A stretch of DNA of 53,868 nt, from assembly GCA_029008035.1 (NCBI GenBank), contig JAQXIY010000007.1, forward strand, positions 1-53,868, given 5' to 3'. Position numbers and translations under genes: made by a program. This document shows, in pieces, positions 9,486 through 19,050 of this stretch; the first letter of the stretch is position 1; every line of letters starts with the position of its first letter. The notes below the pieces were generated by a model. It worked only from the letters and a program-made list of their open reading frames with translations, ran no database searches and was not told the origin of the DNA. The DNA is from Lachnospiraceae bacterium (GTDB lineage Bacteria > Bacillota > Clostridia > Lachnospirales > Lachnospiraceae).

Positions 9486-10064
9486 TCAATTCACTTTAAT
9501 TGCGCCTGACAATTTGTTATAGGTGCTCTCACCAATCCCGGAAACCTTCATCAAATCCTCCGGCGCAGAAAAAAGACCATTGCTCTCACGATAGTCGATT
9601 ATCGTTTGTGCTCTGGTCTTACCAATGCCCGGAAGGCTAGTCAGTTCCTCCGCCGTGGCGGTGTTGATATTCACCCTATCATCACCCTGCCCCGGAGACA
9701 TCTCGGCCTCTGACTCCTCCACTGTATTGACATGAATCATCTCTCCATCTGTCAAAACTCTCGCCTGATTCAAATCCTTCGCACACGCATCATCCCGCAA
9801 TCCCCCGGCCTTCTCAATGGCCTGATAGACACGGCTCCCCACGGGAAGTTGATAGACCCCGGGATTCTTCACCGCCCCGGATACCTGCACGAAACAGTCA
9901 TCTCCGGAACTCGCATCTCCCTGCCCCTCTGTCTCTCCCAAGTTGGTGTCGTCTTGGGCCGTGGCCCGGGTCTGATCCTGCAAATAGGACTGTCTGCCAC
10001 ATCCCATAAGGGCAACTATCCCTAACGCAATGAGTACACATAGTGCTATATATTTCTTATTCAT
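9486..10064 (-). CDS. comEA: ComEA-type DNA-binding competence lipoprotein
   Basis: From the ATG at 10064 (GGGAG 6 nt upstream) this is 192 residues. The N-terminus is a lipoprotein signal ending in LMGC (Cys 22), followed by an acidic linker. An SLBB domain (CFVQVSGAVKNPGVYQL to DGEMIHV) and a C-terminal tandem helix-hairpin-helix domain (VNINTATAEELTSLPGIG and LMKVSGIG) match ComEA, which binds incoming double-stranded DNA at the membrane and passes it to ComEC. Many ComEA proteins have a membrane anchor; here the anchor looks like lipidation. The two-component genes and comEC follow on the same strand. Confidence 0.88.
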   Translation of the reverse strand: MNKKYIALCVLIALGIVALMGCGRQSYLQDQTRATAQDDTNLGETEGQGDASSGDDCFVQVSGAVKNPGVYQLPVGSRVYQAIEKAGGLRDDACAKDLNQARVLTDGEMIHVNTVEESEAEMSPGQGDDRVNINTATAEELTSLPGIGKTRAQTIIDYRESNGLFSAPEDLMKVSGIGESTYNKLSGAIKVN

Positions 10065-10170
10065 AATACGCTCCCTTCCCGGAGATACCACAGAAGGAAA
10101 TCTTATGCTATGTGAATTATTCTATCGAAACTTTCAATTCATTACAAGAGTTTTACAAAATTATTTCAAA

Positions 10171-11367
10171 TTATTTCATTTGGTCTAAAACCTGCCGAAG
10201 TATGGTTGCCATCTCATCAATATGATTTTTCTCAATGACAAGAGGTGGCAGGAATCGAAGAACATTTCCCCCTGCAGACAAAACAACCAGCCCTGCATCC
10301 AATGCCTTTTTCACCACGTCACCTACAGGTATGGTAAGCACCAAGCCCTGCATAAATCCCATGCCTCGACGGCTCTCAACAAAATCATACTCCGCCACAA
10401 TAGAATCTAAGACCTCTTCCAGATAAGAGCTCAAGGATTCCACATGTTCCGGTATCCGGCGACTCTCCATCATCTGTATGGTCTTATCCACAGCGGCACA
10501 AACCAGTGGATTGCCTCCGTAGGTGGTGCCGTGATCTCCCGGCACTAAGGATGCGTCTGCCACCTTGTCAGTCACCAGAAATGCTCCTACGGGAACTCCC
10601 GCCCCCAAAGCCTTGGCGCTGGTCATAATATCAGGCTTTACTCCATATTTTTGCCATGCAAACATAGCTCCACTTCGTCCCATGCCGCATTGAATTTCAT
10701 CCAAAATCAACAGAATGTCATGCTCATCACAAAGTCTGCGAACCCCCTTGATAAAGTCCGGTTCCGCCGGGTAAAGTCCCCCTTCTCCCTGAATGGTCTC
10801 CATAATAATGGCACAAGTTTTGTCCGTAATCCGGGCCTTGACGCTGTCCAAATCATTAAAGGTTGCAAAGCGAACTCCCTCCATCAAGGGAAGGAAAGGT
10901 TCCCTGTAATGCTCCGTGCCTGTAACGGATAAAGATCCCACCGTACGCCCGTGGAAAGAATGCTCCATAGCAATAATCTCATGCCCCGCAAAGCCGTCTC
11001 GAAGATATGCGTACTTCTTAGCTGTCTTGATGGCCCCCTCAATGGCCTCTGCACCGCTGTTAGTAAAGAACACCTTATCCATACCTGAGACTCTGCACAC
11101 CTTCTCTGCAGCCATAATCATAGGCTCATGGTAATACAGATTAGACGTATGTGTAAGTTTATCTATCTGGGTCTTTAGAGCATCCCCGTATTCCTTGTCT
11201 CCGTATCCAAAAGCCATAACTCCAATGCCGGATGCAAAGTCCAGATATTGCTTTCCATCCACATCATAGAGATGTACTCCCTCTCCCTTATCAAAGACCA
11301 CGGAAAAACGATTGTATACATGGAACAGATTCTCCTCTGCCCCCTGAATCAAATCAACACTTTTCAT
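10171..11367 (-). CDS. argD: acetylornithine aminotransferase
   Basis: A PLP fold-type I aminotransferase of 398 residues from the ATG at 11367; an upstream ATG at 11391 has no ribosome site, whereas AGGAG lies 13 nt before 11367. Motifs include [24 protein letters not shown], the PLP aspartate in [13 protein letters not shown] and the Schiff-base lysine in TSAKALGAG (about 247). It converts N-acetylglutamate semialdehyde to N-acetylornithine in arginine synthesis. Its start overlaps the end of argB, and it is the last gene of the arg operon. Ornithine aminotransferase is the alternative, but the operon favours ArgD. Confidence 0.93.
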   Translation of the reverse strand: MKSVDLIQGAEENLFHVYNRFSVVFDKGEGVHLYDVDGKQYLDFASGIGVMAFGYGDKEYGDALKTQIDKLTHTSNLYYHEPMIMAAEKVCRVSGMDKVFFTNSGAEAIEGAIKTAKKYAYLRDGFAGHEIIAMEHSFHGRTVGSLSVTGTEHYREPFLPLMEGVRFATFNDLDSVKARITDKTCAIIMETIQGEGGLYPAEPDFIKGVRRLCDEHDILLILDEIQCGMGRSGAMFAWQKYGVKPDIMTSAKALGAGVPVGAFLVTDKVADASLVPGDHGTTYGGNPLVCAAVDKTIQMMESRRIPEHVESLSSYLEEVLDSIVAEYDFVESRRGMGFMQGLVLTIPVGDVVKKALDAGLVVLSAGGNVLRFLPPLVIEKNHIDEMATILRQVLDQMK

Positions 11368-12259
11368 CGTAAAATTTCTTCTCCTTATCATCTAAAATTG
11401 CCGTACCGATTCCTCTGTTGGTAAAGATTTCCAACAAGAGGCAGTGGGCAATGCGTCCGTCTAGGATATGGACTCTGGAAACTCCCTGGGTGATGGCCTC
11501 CATACAATTATTCAGCTTAGGAAGCATACCACCACCGATATACCCTTCTTCAATAAGCCCCTGGGCTTCGGAAAGTGTCAGTTCAGAAATCAGTGTAGAC
11601 TTATCTGTGGGATCCTTATAGACACCCTCGATGTCCGTAAGAAAAGCTAATTTCTCTGCCTTGACTGCCTGAGCAATAGCACATGCCGCATCATCCGCAT
11701 TGATATTATATGTATTAAACTCATCATCCAATCCAATGGGACAAATGATGGGAAGGAAATCCTTTTCCAGCAAATCCATAAGTATTTTGGGATTCACTTG
11801 GGTAATCTCCCCTACAAATCCAATGTCCTGACCATCAGAATACTTTTTCTTTACCTTGAGAAGTCCTCCATCCTTGCCACTGATACCGATGGCATTGACA
11901 CCCAACTGCTCTACCATCTGAACCAAGGACTTGTTCACCTTGTTCAGAACCATCTCGGCGATTTCCATCGTAGGGGCATCTGTCTTTCGCAAGCCATTGA
12001 TAAACTCCGGTTCCATTCCGGTCTTTTCCACCCAGCGACTGATTTCCTTGCCGCCTCCGTGAACAATGATTGGCTTAAATCCAACTAATTTCAGCAAGGT
12101 CACATCCTGAATCACCTGTCGCTTCAAATCCTCATCGATCATTGCACTTCCACCGTATTTCACCACAATAATTTTGCGGTTAAATCGCTGAATATAGGGC
12201 AATGCCTCAATGAGCACTTCTGCCTTTCCCATAATTTCTTTCATGTTCTTATCTTCCAT
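11354..12259 (-). CDS. argB: acetylglutamate kinase
   Basis: A 301-residue amino acid kinase. The phosphate-binding VVKYGGSAM, the IVHGGGKEI turn and the C-terminal GIGTAIL are typical of ArgB. It phosphorylates N-acetylglutamate, the second step of the acetylated ornithine route and often the arginine-inhibited step. AGAGG precedes the ATG. It begins 33 nt after argJ and overlaps argD by 14 nt at the chosen argD start, which suggests translational coupling. Length is normal for the family. Confidence 0.95.
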   Translation of the reverse strand: MEDKNMKEIMGKAEVLIEALPYIQRFNRKIIVVKYGGSAMIDEDLKRQVIQDVTLLKLVGFKPIIVHGGGKEISRWVEKTGMEPEFINGLRKTDAPTMEIAEMVLNKVNKSLVQMVEQLGVNAIGISGKDGGLLKVKKKYSDGQDIGFVGEITQVNPKILMDLLEKDFLPIICPIGLDDEFNTYNINADDAACAIAQAVKAEKLAFLTDIEGVYKDPTDKSTLISELTLSEAQGLIEEGYIGGGMLPKLNNCMEAITQGVSRVHILDGRIAHCLLLEIFTNRGIGTAILDDKEKKFYDEKC

Positions 12260-12292
12260 AACTATCGCCTCTTTCTATGGTATCTCTATCGC

Positions 12293-13516
12293 TTAAGATC
12301 TGTAATCCGCATTGATGGTCACGTACTCATGGGTCAAATCACATCCCCAGGCTGTGGCCTCTGCCCCACCCTGCTTCATATCACAAATGGCTGTCACCGC
12401 ATCTGCAGTCAAAATCTCAGTGGCCTCCTTCTCAGAATAGCCAAGCGCCACCCCATCCTTCACAATCTGCAATTTGCCATTTGCACTCTCAAAATACAAA
12501 TCCACCTTCTCCGGGTCAAAATCCACTCCGGCGTACCCCAGAGCACAAAGAATTCTTCCCCAGTTGGCATCATGACCATAGATGGCCGCCTTGGTAAGAC
12601 TGGACGTAACCACTGACTTAGAAAGAATCACTGCCTCCTCCTTTGTCCTTGCGCCCACAACTTTCACCTCAAAGAGAGCTGTGGCCCCCTCTCCATCTCC
12701 TGCCATCATCTTAGCCAAGTCCCTGTTTACCTGAAACAGTGCCTGAACAAAGGCATCGTAAGCCTGGCCCTTTTCTGTGATCATATCATTTCCTGCCATG
12801 CCGTTGGCAAGCACCAGACAGGTGTCATTGGTAGAGGTATCTCCATCCACGGAAATCATATTGTAGGTGTCATCCACCACGCTGCTTAGTGCCTCCTGAA
12901 GCAGTTCTTTGGAGATGGCAATATCCGTTGTTACAAAGGCAAGCATGGTGCACATATCCGGGTGAATCATGCCGCTTCCCTTGCTCATTCCTCCAACAGT
13001 GACCACCTTATCTCCAATGGAAAATGTCACCGCCGCCTCTTTCTTATGTGTATCGGTAGTCATAATAGCCTTTGCGGCAGCCTCTCCTGCCAAGGTGGTA
13101 TCAGAGAGTTTGGGAACCATAGCAGTAATTCCCGCAGTCAGCTTCTCCATAGGGAGCTGCATCCCAATCACACCGGTGGATGCCACAAGCACAGAATCCC
13201 GGGGTATCCCCAATGCCTGGGCAGCATACCCTGCGGTCTGTCTGCAGTATTCCATTCCCTCCTCACCGGTACAAGCATTGGCAATTCCCGCATTCACCAC
13301 AATCGCCTGAGCAAAAGCACTCTCTGTCACAATGCGCCGGTCCCATTTTACCGGAGCCGCCTTTACCACATTCCTGGTAAAAGTTCCTGCCACCACACAG
13401 GGCTTCTCGCTGTAAATAAGCGCCATATCATCCCTGTCTTTATACTTAATGCCCGCCGCCGTATTGGCCGCCTGAAATCCTTTTGCTGCTGTCACGCCAC
13501 CTTTTATTATTTCCAT
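12293..13516 (-). CDS. argJ: bifunctional ornithine acetyltransferase / N-acetylglutamate synthase
   Basis: ArgJ transfers the acetyl group from N-acetylornithine to glutamate, giving the cyclic arginine route; bifunctional forms also use acetyl-CoA. The protein is 407 residues from the ATG at 13516, preceded by GGAGG; an in-frame codon at 13534 is less likely. The autocleavage region reads KGSGMIHPDMCTML, with Cys rather than the common Ala before the nucleophilic Thr. SVDGDTSTND is conserved. It lies between a GNAT gene and argB in the arg operon. Whether it has synthase activity cannot be told from sequence. Confidence 0.94.
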   Translation of the reverse strand: MEIIKGGVTAAKGFQAANTAAGIKYKDRDDMALIYSEKPCVVAGTFTRNVVKAAPVKWDRRIVTESAFAQAIVVNAGIANACTGEEGMEYCRQTAGYAAQALGIPRDSVLVASTGVIGMQLPMEKLTAGITAMVPKLSDTTLAGEAAAKAIMTTDTHKKEAAVTFSIGDKVVTVGGMSKGSGMIHPDMCTMLAFVTTDIAISKELLQEALSSVVDDTYNMISVDGDTSTNDTCLVLANGMAGNDMITEKGQAYDAFVQALFQVNRDLAKMMAGDGEGATALFEVKVVGARTKEEAVILSKSVVTSSLTKAAIYGHDANWGRILCALGYAGVDFDPEKVDLYFESANGKLQIVKDGVALGYSEKEATEILTADAVTAICDMKQGGAEATAWGCDLTHEYVTINADYRS

Positions 13517-13553
13517 GGTTATCTCCTCCGTCATTACTGATGTACTTCACAAA

Positions 13554-14009
13554 TTACCAGTTAAATCGGGTAATATTCTCCTCATTTAACACAAAATCAT
13601 AGGTATTCAAATCATCCCGCAAGGTCCATCCCTCTTCCTCCCAGAAGAAATTCCCCAGGGCGTTATCCTTAAAGGCCACTAAAGAGACTTTACTGATCTG
13701 TTCCTCCTGCAGCCGTCGCATGCACTCTGTCACCATACGCTTGCCGATGCCGTGCTTGCGGTATTCCTCCTGAACACACACATGATAAAGGCATCCTCTT
13801 CTCCCATCATGGCCGCAGAGAATGGAACCCACGATCTGCTCTCCCTCCACTGCCACCACGCTGGTGTTGGGATTGCGCCTGATGAAGCGCAGGATACCCT
13901 CCTTGGAGTCATCAATACTTCTCATGCCAAAGCCGTGTATCTGCAGCCAAAGCTGATAAACCTCTTCATAATCCTGTTCGTCCATGGTGCGAATGATAAT
14001 ATCTGTCAA
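13554..14009 (-). CDS. GNAT-family N-acetyltransferase inside the arg operon
   Basis: From a TTG at 14009 (GAGGG about 7 nt upstream) the protein is 151 residues and no longer overlaps argC. The longer frame to 14087 starts inside argC without a ribosome site, so I reject it. The acetyl-CoA-binding loop is QEEYRKHGIGKRM, and FKDNALGNFFWEEEGW is the usual GNAT C-terminal motif. Position between argC and argJ suggests acetylation of an arginine-pathway compound, possibly as a short N-acetylglutamate synthase, but many GNATs look like this and the substrate is unproved. Confidence 0.8.
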   Translation of the reverse strand: MTDIIIRTMDEQDYEEVYQLWLQIHGFGMRSIDDSKEGILRFIRRNPNTSVVAVEGEQIVGSILCGHDGRRGCLYHVCVQEEYRKHGIGKRMVTECMRRLQEEQISKVSLVAFKDNALGNFFWEEEGWTLRDDLNTYDFVLNEENITRFNW

Positions 14010-14037
14010 TACATTTCCCTCTTTCTTCTCTCCCCAA

Positions 14038-15105
14038 TTATGGGAACATAGGCACCAAATCCAGACCCTCATGCTCCGGAAATCCAAAGAGAATATTCAT
14101 ATTCTGAACCGCCTGTCCTGCAGCGCCCTTTACAATGTTATCCAGTGCCCCCATCATAATCACCCGATGCGTTCTCTCGTCAATCACAAAATTAATGTCC
14201 ACATAGTTGCTTCCCTCTACCCATTTGGTCTCAGGGCAGACGCCGGGCTCTAAGAGGCGAACAAAACGCTCATCCTTGTAATACTTATTGTAAGCCTGTC
14301 GAAGCATCTCTTCTGACGGATAGTCTACCTTTCCATCCGGGTAAGTAACCTTTTTCAAGGAGGCATACTCCGTTGCCAAAATCCCTCGGTTCATAGGCAC
14401 CAGATGGGGCGTGAAATTGATGACAATATCCTCTCCCGCAGCGTAACCAAGTTGCTCCTCGATCTCCGGTGTGTGTCTGTGACTGGCGACTCCATAGGCC
14501 TTTATGTTTTCATTTACCTCGCAGAACAAGTTGGGAAGCTTGGCCCCTCGTCCTGCTCCGGAAGTGCCGGACTTGGCATCCACAATCAGAGTAGAAACAT
14601 CGATATATCCCTCCTTCACCAGAGGATACGCTGTGAGAATGGAGCAGGTGGTGTAACATCCCGGGTTGGCCACAAGTCTTGTCCCCGGAACCTTATCTCT
14701 ATTGATCTCACAGAGACCATAGACAGCCTCCTCTATGAACTGAGGACTCTTATGCTCAATGCCATACCACTTCTCGTATGTAGCCACATCCTTAATGCGA
14801 TAGTCTGCACTCAAATCTATCACCTTGGTCTTGCAGAGAATTTCTTCTGTCAAAACAGAAGCCAGGTATCCCTGGGGTGTTGCGGTGAAAATCACATCCA
14901 CCTCCTCAGCAAGCTTTGGCAGGTTATCGTCCAAACATTTATCATCTATCAACTGAAACATATTATGGTATATATCTGCAAACTTCTGATCCACGTAACT
15001 TCTGGATCCATACCAAACCACTTCCACTTCCTTATGTCCATACAGCAAACGCACCAGTTCTGCTCCCGCATATCCGGTTGCTCCAATAATGCCCGCCTTT
15101 ATCAT
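14038..15105 (-). CDS. argC: N-acetyl-gamma-glutamyl-phosphate reductase
   Basis: A 355-residue NADP-dependent reductase. The Rossmann start IIGATGYAGAELVRLL, catalytic Cys in ANPGCYTT, and HRHTPEIEEQL with PHLVPMNRG are diagnostic of ArgC. It reduces N-acetylglutamyl phosphate to the semialdehyde. It is the promoter-proximal gene of the operon argC-GNAT-argJ-argB-argD and is divergent from argG; the 272-nt region between carries ArgR-box-like sequences. Confidence 0.95.
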   Translation of the reverse strand: MIKAGIIGATGYAGAELVRLLYGHKEVEVVWYGSRSYVDQKFADIYHNMFQLIDDKCLDDNLPKLAEEVDVIFTATPQGYLASVLTEEILCKTKVIDLSADYRIKDVATYEKWYGIEHKSPQFIEEAVYGLCEINRDKVPGTRLVANPGCYTTCSILTAYPLVKEGYIDVSTLIVDAKSGTSGAGRGAKLPNLFCEVNENIKAYGVASHRHTPEIEEQLGYAAGEDIVINFTPHLVPMNRGILATEYASLKKVTYPDGKVDYPSEEMLRQAYNKYYKDERFVRLLEPGVCPETKWVEGSNYVDINFVIDERTHRVIMMGALDNIVKGAAGQAVQNMNILFGFPEHEGLDLVPMFP

Positions 15106-15207
15106 AATCTCCTACCTCTTTTCATCATACGAAATAACTTCGCTTTCTAGTTTAGTACAATTTTCATATGAAGTAAAGAAGTTTTTATTATTTTTATAAA
15201 TTTTTTA

Positions 15208-15230
15208 TGTATATTTATTCACGTATACAC
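15208..15230. promoter_or_regulatory. putative ArgR operator (ARG box), proximal to argC
   Basis: An AT-rich imperfect dyad with TGTATATTTATTCAC followed by GTATACAC, in the intergenic region between divergent argC and argG. It resembles the TGAATA/TATTCA-type half-sites of Firmicute arginine repressor boxes. The match is by eye and the region is AT-rich, so the call is tentative. On the minus strand, TTTACT and TAAACT spaced by 17 nt could be the argC promoter. Confidence 0.4.
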
Positions 15231-15266
15231 TCTTTATTCTATACCTATTCTGAGGCGATTTGTTTA

Positions 15267-15295
15267 TTTATTCATATTTTATGCATAATTTATAC
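15267..15295. promoter_or_regulatory. putative ArgR operator upstream of argG
   Basis: TTTATTCATATTTT followed by ATGCATAATTTATAC resembles two adjacent ARG-box half-site pairs. It ends one base before the predicted argG -35 element, where repressor binding would block RNA polymerase. Placement supports the call more than the sequence match does. Confidence 0.45.
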
Positions 15296-15324
15296 TTGCG
15301 TTCCCATTGGTTTTATTGTATATT
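15296..15324 (+). promoter_or_regulatory. predicted argG promoter
   Basis: -35 TTGCGT (15296-15301) and -10 TATATT (15319-15324) are separated by 17 nt. The transcript would have a leader of about 45 nt to the argG ATG at 15378, which has GGAGG upstream. Confidence 0.55.
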
Positions 15325-15377
15325 GTTTATATTGAAAAAATCAGTATACAAAATGCGAATCACAGGAGGATACATTT

Positions 15378-16604
15378 ATGAAAGAAAAAGTTGTTTTAGC
15401 TTATTCCGGCGGCCTTGACACCACTGCCATCATTCCTTGGTTGAAAGAGACCTATGACTATGACGTTGTCTGCTGTTGTATCGATTGCGGTCAGGGAGAG
15501 GAGCTAGACGGTCTGGAGGAACGTGCCAAGTTATCCGGTGCCACCAAGCTCTACATTGAAGACATCACCGATGAGTTCTGCGAGGATTACATTATTCCTT
15601 GCGTACAGGCAGGAGCTGTTTACGAGCATAAATATTTGTTAGGTACATCTATGGCTCGTCCGGGTATTGCAAAGAAGTTGGTTGAAGTAGCAAGAAAAGA
15701 GAATGCAGTTGCCATCTGCCACGGCGCTACCGGCAAGGGAAATGATCAGATTCGTTTCGAGCTGGGAATCAAAGCACTGGCACCCGATATCAAAGTCATT
15801 GCTCCTTGGCGTGATGATCGTTGGGGTATGGATTCCAGAGAGGCAGAGATTGAGTACTGTCACGCTCACGGTATCGACCTTCCATTTGGCACAGACCAGT
15901 CCTACAGCCGTGACCGAAATCTGTGGCACATCAGCCACGAGGGCTTGGAGTTGGAGGATCCTTCCTGCGCTCCTAACTATGATCATATGTTAGTACTTGG
16001 CGTAACACCGGAAAATGCTCCTGATGAACCGGAAGAAGTAACAATGACCTTCGAAAAAGGTGTTCCCACCTCGGTAAATGGTGTAGAGATGAAAGTTTCC
16101 GACATTATTCGTGAGTTGAACCGTTTGGGTGGCAAACATGGTATCGGTATTGTAGATATCGTAGAAAACCGCGTGGTTGGCATGAAGTCCCGTGGTGTGT
16201 ATGAGACTCCCGGCGGAACTATTCTGATGGAAGCCCACGACCAGTTAGAGGAATTGGTACTGGATCGTGACACGATGGAGGTGAAGAAGAATCTGGGAAG
16301 CAAACTGGCTCAGGTGGTTTACGAGGGCAAGTGGTTTACCCCACTTCGCGAAGCGCTCACCGCTTTCGTTACATCTACCCAGGAATATGTTACCGGTGAA
16401 GTGAAGTTCCGCCTGTATAAGGGCAATATCATCAAAGCCGGCACCACTTCTCCATACTCTCTGTACAGTGAGACCCTGGCTTCCTTTACAACAGGTGATA
16501 TGTATGACCACCATGATGCAGAGGGCTTTATCACTCTGTTTGGTCTTCCGCTACAGGTTCGCGCCATGAAGATTAACGAATTACAGAATAAAAACAACAA
16601 ATAA
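15378..16604 (+). CDS. argG: argininosuccinate synthase
   Basis: A 408-residue enzyme starting KEKVVLAYSGGLDTTAIIPW, with the PP-loop SGGLDT that activates citrulline with ATP before condensation with aspartate. The ATGKGNDQIRFE and DQSYSRDRNLWHIS motifs are conserved. It is transcribed away from the argC operon and ends in a bidirectional terminator. argH is not adjacent and must lie elsewhere. The ATG has AGGAGG 8 nt upstream. Confidence 0.96.
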   Translation: MKEKVVLAYSGGLDTTAIIPWLKETYDYDVVCCCIDCGQGEELDGLEERAKLSGATKLYIEDITDEFCEDYIIPCVQAGAVYEHKYLLGTSMARPGIAKKLVEVARKENAVAICHGATGKGNDQIRFELGIKALAPDIKVIAPWRDDRWGMDSREAEIEYCHAHGIDLPFGTDQSYSRDRNLWHISHEGLELEDPSCAPNYDHMLVLGVTPENAPDEPEEVTMTFEKGVPTSVNGVEMKVSDIIRELNRLGGKHGIGIVDIVENRVVGMKSRGVYETPGGTILMEAHDQLEELVLDRDTMEVKKNLGSKLAQVVYEGKWFTPLREALTAFVTSTQEYVTGEVKFRLYKGNIIKAGTTSPYSLYSETLASFTTGDMYDHHDAEGFITLFGLPLQVRAMKINELQNKNNK

Positions 16605-16626
16605 AATAATATCTTTCAAGGAATAC

Positions 16627-16664
16627 AAAAGCTTGCACCGCCATATAACGCAGTGCAAGCTTTT
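16627..16664. terminator. bidirectional intrinsic terminator after argG
   Basis: Perfect 12-bp arms AAAAGCTTGCAC and GTGCAAGCTTTT enclose a 14-nt loop. A/T tracts on both sides let it serve argG on plus and the AAA+ ATPase gene on minus. Confidence 0.9.
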
Positions 16665-16675
16665 ATTTCTCTCAT

Positions 16676-18166
16676 CTATGACAATAAATCCCGAATCATC
16701 TCAGCATCAAATACAACGCATTCTTTGTGCTCCGCTTCAATCTGATAGAGCGCATTGGCTGCAATATGTTCTGCTGCCTGCTCGATGTCTCGGATTCCTG
16801 ATGTATTCTTGTAAATCTCCATCAAAGCATCCATACCATCCTCCGTAACGGAACACTCCTCCGGCTTCAGACCAATCTTTGCCAATACCTTTGGCATAGC
16901 AAAATCCGTAAAAATGACCTTTTTCTCCTCAACGGTGTAATCCGGCAACTCAATACAGGCAAATCGAGACATTAGGGGTGCGCTGATAGCACTCTTGTCA
17001 TTGGCCGTTGCAATGGGATAAACACCGGTAGTTGGAATATTGCATTCAATGTAATTGTCTGTAAATCCAAGATTGTCCAGCAAAGTCAGTAATACATCCG
17101 CCGGATTGCAATTGCCCTTCCCGGAATTTGCCTTATCCAGCTCGTTGATGATAAATACCATATTGGAACTCTCCGCCGTGGAGAAAGACTCCATAATAAT
17201 GCCCGGCTTGGCATTTGAGTAGATTCTGGAACTTCCCGTCAACTGTTCCGGGTCATTGATAGAACTCATCTCCAAGGTGGCCCAGGGCATCTTTAAAATG
17301 CGGGCAACCGTGTAGGCAATCTGAGACTTGCCGGTACCGGCAGGTCCGATCAAGAGCAACCCATAGGCAGGCAATGTGTGGGTTCGATTTATCTGAATGA
17401 TTGTCTCTATGATGCGCTGTTTTACCTTCTCCATGCCGTAGAGTTCCTCGTCTAAGATGCGACGAGCCTCCACAGGGTCGATGGACTCAAAGTAAGTATT
17501 CTTCCATTGAATATTCAACATCATGGACAGTGCTCTTTGGGCGTGACGTCTCTCCTCCGGAGTCACTTCTCCGGAACGGGCAACCGCCAGATTCCTTCTT
17601 GCCCATAAGCGAATGTTATCCGGCAAAGTGGAACCCGCACAAGTCAAAAAGTCTGTGATACTGCGAATGCTGGTAAGTTTCATATCGTCCCCTTCCGGGT
17701 CCACATCCTCATCCAACATGCTATCCACCGGGGCATCACTGGCAAACAGTTTCTCAATCATAAACTGTAGGAATCCATCCTCCGCAGAAAGCTTAGCTCC
17801 CCGCACAGCCACTCCTGTCTCCCGGATATGATACACGCAGTATCCTCTATCCGTATTCTCACCCGAGAGTTTTACCACAATGTGGTTCTCCCCCAGCCAC
17901 TTGATAAGATTCACAAACCTGGCATCCACACTGATGATGTCAGCCCTGCTCACAACGCCATCTTCATTAAAATCAAAGGCATTGGCTTTCATGGGATTAG
18001 CAAACATACCACTGGCATGATGGGCCCACCGCTTCTCTTCATTGCTTAAAATGAGAATTGGGTCCTGAGCTGTAGCAGAACGCTTATTGGAGCGAAACAC
18101 CTCATAGGAATTCACATGCTCCGCTGTATTTACTTTCTCTTCACTGTTAAAGTCAAAAACTGCCAT
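16676..18166 (-). CDS. AAA+ ATPase with an EF-hand/dockerin-like loop
   Basis: A 496-residue protein. The C-terminal half is an AAA+ module: Walker A GPAGTGKS (about 270), Walker B VFIINELDKA, sensor-like IATANDKSA, and a lid region with SGIRDIEQAAEHI. The N-terminal half contains DFNEDGVVSRADIISVD (about 55-72), whose D-x-N-x-D-G-x-V-x-x-x-D pattern matches a dockerin or EF-hand calcium loop, odd in a protein with no export signal. MoxR- or Lon-like remodelling is a reasonable guess. It starts 2 nt after the DUF2225 stop, so they are translationally linked. The target is unknown. Confidence 0.75.
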   Translation of the reverse strand: MAVFDFNSEEKVNTAEHVNSYEVFRSNKRSATAQDPILILSNEEKRWAHHASGMFANPMKANAFDFNEDGVVSRADIISVDARFVNLIKWLGENHIVVKLSGENTDRGYCVYHIRETGVAVRGAKLSAEDGFLQFMIEKLFASDAPVDSMLDEDVDPEGDDMKLTSIRSITDFLTCAGSTLPDNIRLWARRNLAVARSGEVTPEERRHAQRALSMMLNIQWKNTYFESIDPVEARRILDEELYGMEKVKQRIIETIIQINRTHTLPAYGLLLIGPAGTGKSQIAYTVARILKMPWATLEMSSINDPEQLTGSSRIYSNAKPGIIMESFSTAESSNMVFIINELDKANSGKGNCNPADVLLTLLDNLGFTDNYIECNIPTTGVYPIATANDKSAISAPLMSRFACIELPDYTVEEKKVIFTDFAMPKVLAKIGLKPEECSVTEDGMDALMEIYKNTSGIRDIEQAAEHIAANALYQIEAEHKECVVFDAEMIRDLLS

Positions 18167-18168
18167 CT

Positions 18169-19032
18169 CTATTCCTGCTTGTTATTTCTGAGTGCTACAA
18201 TAATCTCTTCCTTCAGTTCAAGACATTTATCCTTCATACGCTTCGGTGTACCCGGCTGCGTAAGCAAACGGCTCACCAACTTTGATGCCGTATCATACTC
18301 CTGATACTTCACCGCCATATTGGCAAGAATGTAGTCAATGGTATTGGCATCCATGCCGTGGAAAGGCGGGGTCTCTGTAACCACCACTTTCATAAAACCA
18401 TCATATGCCTGACGATAAAACCCTTCGTACTCAGCCTGATACTGTTTCTTTTTCTTTGCATTCATAGGGGTGTCATCCGGGGTGTTCTCCATCTGAGCCC
18501 GACGCAGCCAAGCAAGATTCAGGCAGATATATGCCTTCTCACTGAGCTTACCCTTCTTTGCAATGGTGTTCACCAGAGCAAGTTTATACTTCTCCACAGC
18601 ATAGTCATATGTATAGACATCCATCTTAGGTTCTTCCGTAGGCTTGAAATTCGCCGTAATGGTCTCACGAATCCATTTCCTCTGAGTGGCGGACAAATGT
18701 GCAAAATCCCGGTGCATAGCAGCATAACCACATCTCGGGCAGGCTGCCACTCCATATTTGACAGTGTCCACATATTCATGGTTTGGACGCAAGTCTGCGT
18801 CCGGTTCCAATCGTTTTACCTTAGAGCTCTTAACTGTCTTTACCAAAAATTCTTTATCACAGATTGGACAGACAACTTTTCGATCCAGGATGAAGTCCTT
18901 CTCTGAAAGTTCCACTTCCTCCGTTGCCCCTGCCCCTGCGGTTTTCTTTTTCTTGTCTGAGCCATCGTTTAAGATATCCAAATCTCCTGTCTGACCCAAA
19001 CCATATTTTTCTAAGCCTGATAATAAATTCAT
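18169..19032 (-). CDS. DUF2225 zinc-ribbon protein
   Basis: From the ATG at 19032, with AAAGGAG just upstream, the protein is 287 residues. Two CxxC pairs, CPICDKEF and ACPRCGYAAMH, form the zinc ribbon typical of DUF2225, followed by TPR-like helical hairpins to the end. A further basic, low-complexity linker (KKKKTAGAG) precedes the ribbon. The function of the family is unknown. It sits between glnS and the AAA+ ATPase with almost no spacing, so it may act with that ATPase. Confidence 0.8.
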   Translation of the reverse strand: MNLLSGLEKYGLGQTGDLDILNDGSDKKKKTAGAGATEEVELSEKDFILDRKVVCPICDKEFLVKTVKSSKVKRLEPDADLRPNHEYVDTVKYGVAACPRCGYAAMHRDFAHLSATQRKWIRETITANFKPTEEPKMDVYTYDYAVEKYKLALVNTIAKKGKLSEKAYICLNLAWLRRAQMENTPDDTPMNAKKKKQYQAEYEGFYRQAYDGFMKVVVTETPPFHGMDANTIDYILANMAVKYQEYDTASKLVSRLLTQPGTPKRMKDKCLELKEEIIVALRNNKQE

Positions 19033-19050
19033 TTTAACTCCTTTTTTCAA

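Noticed and set aside
13554-14087. Longer GNAT protein overlapping argC
   Set aside because: The 26 extra residues come from the argC reading region and have no ribosome site; a TTG at 14009 has a good one.
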